Shown: positions 32,501-37,879 of the stretch, piece by piece
Layout of the letters: the number at the start of each line of letters is the position of its first letter
Numbering within the stretch: position 1 is the stretch's first letter
From: Candidatus Altarchaeota archaeon
Lineage (GTDB): Archaea > Altiarchaeota > Altiarchaeia > IMC4 > QMZM01
Length of the DNA: 37,879 bases
Assembly: GCA_016931955.1 (NCBI GenBank)
Contig: JAFGDV010000023.1
Coordinates: 1-37,879, forward strand
Reading direction: 5' to 3'
Notes under the pieces: model-generated
The model's database searches: none
What the model saw: the letters and a program-made list of their open reading frames with translations, nothing else
What the model was told of the DNA's origin: nothing
Made by a program: the position numbers and the translations under genes

Positions 32501-34576
32501 GGCCCTAAGTTTTCGCTTATCGATACTGAAGAACTTGGTTATCTTAAGTTCAGGTTGACTTATCGTGTCTATGACGAGGCTGGTTTGAGCGAGGTTGCAT
32601 TGAGGAAGGACGCACCTTTTGATGTTATAGAAGAACCTCAAGTCTTACCTCCTGGTAATCCAACTGAACATAATTTTTATTTTACTATATCTGCTTTGGA
32701 TGCTGTGACGGGTTTTAATGTTGTCATGAATGGTTCTGATATTCACGACAATTTTGATTCGCATGTTATAAATTGGGATGGATTGTTTGTGGAGACTGCT
32801 AAGGGAGCATCTGAATGGTATATCTTGCATTATAAGGATAGTATGAATCCTTTTGCTGGTGGGGCTTTATGTGGTATGTTTTATGGTATAGGAGGTACTG
32901 CGCAGGATATCACAAGTATTGCTGCGGAGATTGCTGATGATCCCTCTACGTTCATAACTATTATTCAGGATACGGGGGAGAGTTTTGACGAGCATGGGAT
33001 TTCTTTTCCGCAGAAGGTTTTGGATGCAATGGGTGCTCAGGTTGAAGTGTATCAGAAAGATGTGAATCCGTTTGGTAATGGTTCTGTGGAGTATGATGAG
33101 TTTAGGACTGGTTTTTATTGGGGTTATGCTGGTGGTGTTGGTGTCACTTTTCTTGTGCCTGTGGCGGGTGTTGCTAAGGCTCCTCCGCAGATAGCTAAGT
33201 ATTTGAATGTGTTGTCTGGTGCGAAGCTGGTTAGGAATATTGCTTTTATCTCTAGTAGTGGGGCTGTTGTTGGTTATGTGTTGACTGAGGTTTTCCCGGA
33301 TAGTGAACTTATCAGGGATATTTATCATACTACTCTGGGTGTTGCTGTTTTCGCCGATACTGCTTGGATTCTTCATGGAGCTGGGGTGAATGTTGTTAAG
33401 CTTAAGAATTATGCTGTTAATAGTTGCAAGTTGAGTATTAGGTTTGGTAGGGCTAAGTTGGCTCAGTTTACCAGCAAACTTACTTCTGTTTGGGGGTCCA
33501 CTAAGACTGAGAGCTTTGTCAGTAAGTTGCCTTCGACTGTTCAGGATGATCTTTTCTTGGTTTATGAGTCTAATCCTGCAGTTGTCAATGAGGTGTATTT
33601 GACGAATCTTGACTCTAAGGTCACGGTTTTGTTGGATGAGGGTTGGTTTGGCGTTGATGCTTTGGAGGCTTCTACTGTTCGGGAGGTTGGTCTTACGTCT
33701 GTTGTGGCTGTCAACTATGCACCTGTTGAGTTTGTAGGGTTTACTGCTGCCGAGTTTGACAGTGTTTTGTTGTTGGAGGAGGGTATTCCTGGGAGCGTGT
33801 CTGCGTTGTCGTCTAGCAGCGAGTTGTCTGGAGTCAATAAGCTGGTTAAAGTCGCCGAAATTAATCGTCGGGTGCCGGGCAGTGGTCAGAGTATTGGGGG
33901 AATAATGGATAAGGCGGGTGCGTCTGAGTCTGTGGATGCTTTGTATGCGGCTCGGCGTCCTTATCTTGGTAAGGGTATTCGTGAAGTCATTGAGAGAGAG
34001 AAGACTTTGTTGAAGGTTAATGGTTTATCGGCGAATGCGCCTCAGGCTCAGGAATGTTTGGAGTATTTGGGTAAAATAGAGAGGAATGCTAATAATATTC
34101 GTGCCGCAGGTTTTGATCCGGGTGAGGTGTCGAAGTGGGCGAAGGGGCGCATAGAAGTGGATGGAGTAGGTAAACCAGTCAAGACAGCGGCAACATCCAA
34201 TAACGTAGGCAACCTTGAAGGCGACCTGTTCGAACTGGAAACCTCATACAAGAAACCAACATCTAGGGGCGCGGGAGTAAAAGATATGGGCAAAACAATA
34301 CGCAACAGCGCAGGCAGCACCGACGCGGATGTTAGATACCTTAACGGAGACATACGAGAAAGCAAAAACATAGACTGGAGTAAGGTTAAACCAGGAACAG
34401 ATGAGTATACGGACCTTACTAATAATTTACAGCATAAGTTGAATGTTTTCAAAGTGTATAAAAGTAGCAATCCTTCAGCAGAAATTAGATTTAGTTTTAA
34501 AGGTGATTTGAGCGACGTGGAGAGCGGAATCAGAACATGGCTTGAGGGAGAGGGATATATCGTGGAGGGTATTTGA
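29585..34576 (+). CDS. Giant secreted polymorphic-toxin-like protein with nuclease tip
   Basis: A 1,663-residue protein. Signal peptide (about 1-24), Ig-like repeats (about 25-370), then a first block of Asp-rich calcium-binding thrombospondin-3-like repeats (about 376-550; NDSDFDGVLD). Next come an extended beta region, a CARDB-like domain (about 670-765) and a second Asp-rich block (768-960). Residues 1177-1240 hold a Gly-rich hydrophobic stretch (YWGYAGGVGVTFLVPVAGVA), as in toxins that cross membranes. A pre-toxin module (1396-1500) follows. The tip (1520-1663) has Glu1545/1550, Asp1582 and Glu1592-x-Lys1594 in DADVRYLNGDIRESKN, a PD-(D/E)XK-like nuclease site. Its codon use switches from T-ending to A/C-ending at the tip, as expected if the tip was swapped in. 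Confidence 0.72.
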   Translation: MMDHRTSLLVVFVVLLSTLGAAAGFDVSVVPKKEEVSVGEVVDVVVELSSKDFEGNLSLSVVLDKEGIDLSWFNWSSLNVSLSLGEVRVIPLRVNVPFITSSGNKKFVVEAVSSDKSSSGKCMFKVFDSSPSVFLSSPVNDSFVEDIVGVDGFVSGTDVLVSLSVDSSFVSSSLPYLWNTSEYLDGGHVLSLTASSKKDSNSSSVFVEVDNTWPSVLFYSPLNGSCVAGLVEVDGSFSDLYLDSTNLSIDGVVVSDVLPYTWDTSIYSDGWHILSLSASDFIGHQSSVSNHLYVDNTPLSLSVFELTVNPTLEDPEYTLLGVVNKNASVYVNGVPVSLVNLSFMRSLTLHEGLNSVEVVALDCVGRNVSWTQSRALDGDRLPDWYELSVLGTDPLDGDSDDNNISDGFEDFDSDWVLNYFEFLFLTDPFSNDTDGDSLSDFFELQYLGSSPLLFDSNGDGFSDGVDDPDGDSLSNLEEQSAGSHPWHNDSDFDGLLDPEEIVFGSDPMWFDSDGDFLRDWSERNLGTDPLNNDSDFDGVLDGLELYSLKFLSNDSLASAVVTGVGDFTGLVSVEYFSENPLFAYGSLPGFVSAAEFRSARNFSSAMIRLYYPSSVNESNLSLFYWDPIDLEFIEVANQTWNPDEDYIEAEVSHFSFYYLFDSGRVFRSWDSILFDLGDVVRISVPVYNSGNDSAFDVRVGLFVGDPFDGGFLVDEDVISYIAQDSYEVASFSYTLSDDLELWVVADFDEAINESNEANNDAFVVYSTKDSDGDGLSDWEEVYGTRLTYPWLLVSHPDPWSVPDFKGYGLPNVDSDWDGVPNFLDNDSDNDGLFDWEEVTGVELLGGRRYHTYISDPYSPDTDRDGLTDKEEVDGWYVKVIDTKEEAIACYMAFLDAENRGEEPTSVDITEYIEEYAVVSNPQVNDSDLDGVLDSEERWAGLDPNKGDTDGDYIPDLVELHGPYLDADFFDITGPKFSLIDTEELGYLKFRLTYRVYDEAGLSEVALRKDAPFDVIEEPQVLPPGNPTEHNFYFTISALDAVTGFNVVMNGSDIHDNFDSHVINWDGLFVETAKGASEWYILHYKDSMNPFAGGALCGMFYGIGGTAQDITSIAAEIADDPSTFITIIQDTGESFDEHGISFPQKVLDAMGAQVEVYQKDVNPFGNGSVEYDEFRTGFYWGYAGGVGVTFLVPVAGVAKAPPQIAKYLNVLSGAKLVRNIAFISSSGAVVGYVLTEVFPDSELIRDIYHTTLGVAVFADTAWILHGAGVNVVKLKNYAVNSCKLSIRFGRAKLAQFTSKLTSVWGSTKTESFVSKLPSTVQDDLFLVYESNPAVVNEVYLTNLDSKVTVLLDEGWFGVDALEASTVREVGLTSVVAVNYAPVEFVGFTAAEFDSVLLLEEGIPGSVSALSSSSELSGVNKLVKVAEINRRVPGSGQSIGGIMDKAGASESVDALYAARRPYLGKGIREVIEREKTLLKVNGLSANAPQAQECLEYLGKIERNANNIRAAGFDPGEVSKWAKGRIEVDGVGKPVKTAATSNNVGNLEGDLFELETSYKKPTSRGAGVKDMGKTIRNSAGSTDADVRYLNGDIRESKNIDWSKVKPGTDEYTDLTNNLQHKLNVFKVYKSSNPSAEIRFSFKGDLSDVESGIRTWLEGEGYIVEGI
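33772..34086. repeat. Pre-toxin module, copy 1 (direct repeat with 35221-35531)
   Basis: DNA for the module GSVSALSSSSELSGV to INRRVPGSGQSIGGIMDKAG is nearly identical to 35221-35400, with a stretch of almost unbroken identity from TTAATCGTCGGGTGCCGGGC through ATGGATAAGGCGGGTGC. Similarity continues more loosely to a shared LEYLGKxER. After this point the two genes are unrelated. It marks the junction for tip exchange. Confidence 0.75.
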
Positions 34577-34579
34577 ACT

Positions 34580-35134
34580 ATGGGCGGAAGCTTTTTTATA
34601 AAAAATTATAGGGAAGTAGCTTTTTTCAAGTCCGATATTTGTGCGAAAATAGTATCCCAATTCATTGACTTGGGGGCCATATACAAGCCAGAATTTGGTT
34701 ATTGGAGTGAAACAAAAGGCAAAGTTAGTAAGGCAACTTTAAAAGAAGCCACCAATGACGTAAGCACACAAGGGGGCTCAATACATTTTTTTTACAAAGA
34801 CATAGACTTCAGCCTAAGTTTACATTTTAAGGGTTTCATCAACCTCAAGAAGTATGGCATAGTCAGTTTGTTCATTGATCGTTGTTTTTTTAATTGGGAG
34901 ACCCTTGATTTGCTTGAGAACTATGAAATCTTCACCAGATTTGCTGAGGAGGCTTACAAGCTGATCGATCCAGTATTCTGTTGCGCCTACTACAACCAAT
35001 ACGACAAGACGGTGGATGATGCTTTCCTTGATGAGGCGCGTAAGAAGAGGAGGACTTGGGAAGAACTGAAAGAGGAACTGGAAAAGGCAATCGAATTAGA
35101 CTTGAAGTTGAAAGACCTTAAGCCGAGTAAATAA
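34580..35134 (+). CDS. Candidate immunity protein 1
   Basis: A 184-residue protein starting three bases after the giant gene's stop. It has no signal peptide, so it stays in the cytosol, as an immunity protein must. It is not recognised: an alpha/beta front part (FFIKNYREVAFFKSDIC, IDFSLSLHFKGFINLKK), a patch with Cys-Cys (VFCCAYYNQYDKT) and a highly charged helical tail (RRTWEELKEELEKAIELDLK). Position directly after a toxin tip, size and location suggest that it neutralises the nuclease tip. There is no sequence proof. Confidence 0.6.
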   Translation: MGGSFFIKNYREVAFFKSDICAKIVSQFIDLGAIYKPEFGYWSETKGKVSKATLKEATNDVSTQGGSIHFFYKDIDFSLSLHFKGFINLKKYGIVSLFIDRCFFNWETLDLLENYEIFTRFAEEAYKLIDPVFCCAYYNQYDKTVDDAFLDEARKKRRTWEELKEELEKAIELDLKLKDLKPSK

Positions 35135-35136
35135 AA

Positions 35137-35991
35137 GTGGCGAAAGCTAAGTATCATGTTTGGTTGACGTTACTGTTCTGCTTATTAGTCTTATCCAGTC
35201 CAGTTTCTTCTACTAACTCCTTGGAGGAGGGTGTTACTGGTTCGGTGTCTGCGTTGTCGTCTAGCAGTGAGCTTTCGGGTGTCAGTAATCTGGTTAAAGC
35301 CGCCGAAATTAATCGTCGGGTGCCGGGCAGTGGTCAGAGTATTGGGGGAATAATGGATAAGGCGGGTGCTGGTCGTAGCTTGGATTTGTTGTATAGTGCC
35401 CAACGAAGTGATTTGTTGGCGGGTGAGTTGGCGGTTGTTCGCAGTGGTCGCACTATTCCTGAAGTCGCAGGTGGACTGTCTCCAGCTAAGACTGAGGAGG
35501 TGTTGGAGTATTTGGGGAAACTGGAGAGACGATACGGCAGCAGTGCAATAGAAGGGAAGAATACTTTGATCTGGGCTGTGGAAGATGAAGGAGGTGTTTC
35601 AACCATAAAAAACACCAAAATAAAGGGCACGACACTGGTAGTGGAAGGAGATAACTATTATGGGTATACGCACTACTGGAAAAAACATGTTACAGGCACA
35701 ATCCCCAACGGAGACTTGTTCAAAGACATGTTCCCCGAAATAGCCGGCAACGAAGAAGCTTTTCTTAGAGAATGGGTACCTAAAACAATAAAGAACGGAG
35801 ATGTAGTAGCCCTTAGTAGCAGTAGGTTTGGGTATGTTATTGAGCCTTTTGAAGATGGGAGAAAAATGTTGGTAGTAGTTGAATACAACTTTGATGTTAA
35901 AATTGGCATTGACTTTACTCAAAGTAGTGGTTCTACTCAAAGTAGGCTAATAACCACTTACCCCTGTATAACTAAACCAAATTGTTTTTGA
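35137..35991 (+). CDS. Short secreted toxin cassette with RNase-like tip
   Basis: A 284-residue protein starting at a GTG two bases after the previous stop. Signal peptide (about 1-25, VWLTLLFCLLVLSSPVSS), then the same pre-toxin module as the giant protein (31-80, VTGSVSALSSSSELSG, RRVPGSGQSIGGIMDKAGA), and a shared LEYLGKLERR (123-132). The tip (140-284) is unrelated to the giant tip. It has YGYTHYWKKHV (His179 and His184), then an Ile-Lys-Asn-Gly-Asp strand, and ends LITTYP. This layout resembles barnase/EndoU-like (BECR) RNase toxins. It looks like an orphan cassette: a signal, a module and a spare tip without the long stalk. A standalone secreted toxin is the other reading. Confidence 0.65.
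   Translation: MAKAKYHVWLTLLFCLLVLSSPVSSTNSLEEGVTGSVSALSSSSELSGVSNLVKAAEINRRVPGSGQSIGGIMDKAGAGRSLDLLYSAQRSDLLAGELAVVRSGRTIPEVAGGLSPAKTEEVLEYLGKLERRYGSSAIEGKNTLIWAVEDEGGVSTIKNTKIKGTTLVVEGDNYYGYTHYWKKHVTGTIPNGDLFKDMFPEIAGNEEAFLREWVPKTIKNGDVVALSSSRFGYVIEPFEDGRKMLVVVEYNFDVKIGIDFTQSSGSTQSRLITTYPCITKPNCF
35221..35531. repeat. Pre-toxin module, copy 2
   Basis: Second copy of the module at 33772-34086. The two copies could recombine so that the stalk gene takes over the second tip and its neighbour immunity gene; the deletion would remove the first tip and its immunity gene. Confidence 0.75.
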
Positions 35992-35997
35992 TTTAAA

Positions 35998-36537
35998 ATG
36001 GATAAATTTCGGATAGAAGTTGGGGATTTAACGAAGTATGGGGATAAATCTGAGCTGCGGGGCTTTTCTCATGAAAACCCAAATCTTCATCCACTGGATG
36101 TCTATACTTTTGCAGAAATCTCCGTTTATTTTAATGGCGAGCTTATTAATTCTCCTCGAGCAAAAGAAAAGGGTTGGAATTCATCAGCTACAGCATATTT
36201 ATTGAATTTCTTCCAGGATCTTCTTTCTGAAAAAGTATATTCTAATGGAGAACAATATGATGCTCGTTTAGATTATGGTGGTCCAGGATTTTATTTTAAG
36301 CGAACAGGTGAGAACATGGAAGTTAGTTTCGGCCCTTCGCCGCCAAATGAATACAGTCGAGTGACTGTCTCGTATCTGGATTTTCTCGAGGAGGTTCTCC
36401 GGGCTAGTGGAGAGTTCCTCGATAAGTTATTTGAGATTAATTCTAAGCTTAAGGATCATGAGGATATTGCGGCGTTGATTAAAGAGCGTGAGCAGGTTAA
36501 GGCATTATATGAGCGACTGAAGAATGAGAGTAAATAG
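35998..36537 (+). CDS. Candidate immunity protein 2
   Basis: A 179-residue cytosolic protein six bases after the RNase-like cassette. Not recognised. A beta-rich front (DKFRIEVGDLTKYGDK, YTFAEISVYFNGELI), a motif YGGPGFYFKRTGENMEVSFG in the middle, and a C-terminal coiled-coil-like helix (LIKEREQVKALYERLKNESK). It has no similarity to candidate immunity protein 1, as expected because the tips differ. The role is inferred from position. Confidence 0.6.
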   Translation: MDKFRIEVGDLTKYGDKSELRGFSHENPNLHPLDVYTFAEISVYFNGELINSPRAKEKGWNSSATAYLLNFFQDLLSEKVYSNGEQYDARLDYGGPGFYFKRTGENMEVSFGPSPPNEYSRVTVSYLDFLEEVLRASGEFLDKLFEINSKLKDHEDIAALIKEREQVKALYERLKNESK

Positions 36538-36634
36538 TTTTCTGTTCAGGTTAGGTGTATTATGTCTCCTGCTTAGTGTTGTTCTCTCACCCGCGGCGAC
36601 TGCTTTGGATTCTTTGTCTGAGTTGTCTGCGTAA
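36524..36634 (+). pseudogene. Decayed third toxin cassette (signal peptide stub)
   Basis: A 36-codon frame overlaps the end of the previous gene by 14 bases. It starts Met-Arg-Val-Asn-Ser, then a typical signal core (LGVLCLLLSVVLSPAATA), and runs into ALDSLSELSA before the stop. The end parallels the start of the pre-toxin module after the signal of the preceding cassette (SLEEG...SSELSG). I read it as the leftover of a third cassette whose module and tip were lost. A short secreted peptide is less likely. Confidence 0.5.
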
Positions 36635-36656
36635 GGTTGCTGGGGTTTCAGGGGAG

Positions 36657-36713
36657 ATATGTAAACTTTTTGTTCAGGTTATTTATATATGAGTTTCCTA
36701 TAAGTTTACATAT
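36657..36713. promoter_or_regulatory. Inverted repeat around a TATA box
   Basis: ATATGTAAACTT (36657-36668) and AAGTTTACATAT (36702-36713) are perfect 12-base inverted repeats, 33 bases apart. Between them is the TATA-like ATTTATATATG (36681-36691). The right arm runs into the ATG start codon at 36712, which is therefore leaderless. A protein bound at both arms would block the promoter. The downstream gene encodes HTH domains, so autoregulation is likely. Confidence 0.7.
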
Positions 36714-37833
36714 GGAGTATGAGATCCTATCCCACCTACTGTTAAGCGGGGAAAAATCTGTAAAAGAAATAGCCGAGTTATTGAAGATATCGGAGACCTA
36801 CGCCTCCAAACTCACGGATAGGATGGAGCGAGAAAATCTGGTATCAAAGAAGAGATCCGGCAGACAGGTTATTGTAAAACCAAATACAAGCAGCCCCCTC
36901 GTCAAGGAATTCTCAAGATTCGTCGTCATCGTGGGAAACCACCCACCATACACGCCAAAGGATTTCCTAACACCCGAAAGCAAAAGAATAATAACCAAGT
37001 CACTAATCAAAAAACCAAAAAGCATCAAAGAGATAAAAAAAGAGACAAAATACTCGAGAGTCACCATAAACAAGACACTGAAATCCCTGAAAAAATCAGG
37101 GATCGTGAAAACAGAAGACAGAAGACCTAGGAAGTATCATACCACAGACAGCCCACTAACCAAGGCATTGACTCCGATAATAGAATACCTAGAACTAGGC
37201 ATACGATCAAAAAATGTGTTAAACAGGATAGCATCCGACCCCAGAACAGAAGCCTTAGTAGTATACGGCTCAGAGGTGTGGGGCAGAAAAGACGAACTCA
37301 GCGACGTAGATGCGTTTGTGGTCGTTGATTCACCAGAGAACGTAAAGGCTATTAAAGAATATGAGCAAGAAGGTTTAGAACTGAACGCATTCTCCAGGAA
37401 AGGCTTAGTCCATCTGATACGAAGAGAGCCGTGGTTTTTCAGGTTAATCCTCCAAGGCAAAATCCTGACCGGAGAAGACTTCTTGAAGGACATATCTGAT
37501 ACCCGATCAAAGGGAGACACAGGTGAAGTGGTTGGAGAGATAAAGGAAATGCTTGAGGGCTTAGATAGGATTACATCGACAGAAAAAGCCAAGATCCTTA
37601 TGTACTGTATAAGAAGCCTCCTTGTATTAAGATTACATCAAGAAGACAAACTGTCCTGGGAAAACTATTACAGGGAATTAGATAAGGAGTATCCACGATA
37701 CAAGGAGATAAGGAGGATGCGTCATGGTCTGGGAGAAGTCAAAGCCAAGGACATAGAAAACATAAGAGATAAACTGTTGAAGGAGATAGGATATGTCAAA
37801 AAAGAGCAGAAAAAAATCAGCAACAAGCCTTGA
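36712..37833 (+). CDS. Winged-HTH nucleotidyltransferase protein
   Basis: From the ATG at 36712 the protein has 373 residues. Two winged HTH domains (about 1-60, LLKISETYASKLTDRME; about 85-150, TKYSRVTINKTLKSLKKSGI), then a minimal nucleotidyltransferase with Gly186-Ser187 and Asp198-Val-Asp200 (YGSEVWGRKDELSDVD). A C-terminal helical part (about 285-370, EKAKILMYCIRSLLVLRL) looks like a HEPN-type or scaffold helix bundle. Such three-part proteins occur in archaea near toxin-antitoxin loci; they may both regulate DNA and modify a partner. The inverted repeat at its start suggests autoregulation. The end overlaps the next gene by 41 bases. The GTG- or ATG-extended frame back to 36637 lies upstream of the TATA box and is not used. 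Confidence 0.75.
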   Translation: MEYEILSHLLLSGEKSVKEIAELLKISETYASKLTDRMERENLVSKKRSGRQVIVKPNTSSPLVKEFSRFVVIVGNHPPYTPKDFLTPESKRIITKSLIKKPKSIKEIKKETKYSRVTINKTLKSLKKSGIVKTEDRRPRKYHTTDSPLTKALTPIIEYLELGIRSKNVLNRIASDPRTEALVVYGSEVWGRKDELSDVDAFVVVDSPENVKAIKEYEQEGLELNAFSRKGLVHLIRREPWFFRLILQGKILTGEDFLKDISDTRSKGDTGEVVGEIKEMLEGLDRITSTEKAKILMYCIRSLLVLRLHQEDKLSWENYYRELDKEYPRYKEIRRMRHGLGEVKAKDIENIRDKLLKEIGYVKKEQKKISNKP

Positions 37834-37879
37834 AGCACAAGCCAGAGCACATGAGACACTCTACGGTAAAGACTGGTAT
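37793..37879 (+). CDS. 5' end of the gene after the HTH-nucleotidyltransferase
   Basis: An ATG at 37793 opens 29 codons to the window edge without a stop. It reads MSKKSRKKSATSLEAQARAH and continues to Gly-Lys-Asp-Trp-Tyr. It overlaps the HTH-nucleotidyltransferase gene by 41 bases, which suggests one operon and possibly a partner protein. Too little is visible to assign a family. Confidence 0.55.
   Translation, partial: MSKKSRKKSATSLEAQARAHETLYGKDWY

Noticed and set aside
31649-33376. Long minus-strand frames opposite the giant toxin-like gene
   Set aside because: They mirror the T-rich codon bias of the plus strand (Ile/Arg/Asn-rich) and show no motif; the plus-strand frame is continuous and has recognisable domains.
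1-37879. tRNA or rRNA genes
   Set aside because: I scanned for tRNA-like arms and conserved rRNA stretches and found none; a covariance-model scan could still find one I missed.

Overview
The window reads as the chromosome of an anaerobic, uncultivated archaeon of euryarchaeal affinity. Altiarchaeota- or Hadarchaeota-like lineages and methanogens are the best guesses, but no rRNA gene or other decisive marker is present. The archaeal signs are the methanogen-type homocysteine module (DUF39-CBS, NIL-ferredoxin, UPF0280), a DadD/MTIP purine and SAM by-product salvage pair, TATA boxes placed 22-30 nt before leaderless start codons, many small HEPN/MNT, HicAB and RelE modules, and surface proteins with CARDB, DUF2341 and thrombospondin-3-like repeats. 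I see no tRNA, rRNA, CRISPR array or transposase.

Region 1 (1-5,400) is accessory. It holds a nucleotidyltransferase, the 3' remnant of a PEF-CTERM-like surface protein, a truncated MazG-like gene, and a four-gene restriction-modification operon (methyltransferase, BsaWI-like endonuclease, second methyltransferase, small Cys protein). A hypothetical gene and a membrane HExxH protein follow. Region 2 (5,400-10,430) is a defence and toxin-antitoxin island: a DUF1016 nuclease, a zinc ribbon, HicBA, MntA-HepT, a RelBE-like pair and an HTH/RelE-like pair. Degenerate intergenic repeats lie between the genes. Region 3 (10,496-12,832) has two neighbouring genes for envelope proteins made of tandem 26-residue two-Cys repeats, each preceded by the same short promoter leader.

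Region 4 (12,858-25,483) looks like core metabolism. An HTH-CBS regulator and a LeuC/HacA-type dehydratase diverge from the homocysteine operon across a palindrome. Then come a CoA-disulfide-reductase-like flavoprotein, DadD and MTIP (opposite strand), a phosphoribosyltransferase, a PurF-like protein that lacks the catalytic Cys2, and a membrane ClpP-class protease.

Region 5 (25,542-36,634) is the most striking. A 1,348-residue lectin/DUF2341/CARDB surface protein overlaps a 1,663-residue protein. That second protein has Ig-like and Ca-binding repeats, a hydrophobic segment, a pre-toxin module and a C-terminal PD-(D/E)XK-like nuclease tip. After it come a small cytosolic gene (candidate immunity), a short secreted protein that repeats the same pre-toxin module with an unrelated, RNase-like tip, a second small cytosolic gene, and a 36-codon secreted stub that looks like a decayed third cassette. 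I interpret this as an archaeal polymorphic-toxin locus with orphan tip cassettes. The window ends with an HTH-nucleotidyltransferase gene whose TATA box is flanked by a perfect 12-bp inverted repeat, overlapping a gene cut by the window edge.
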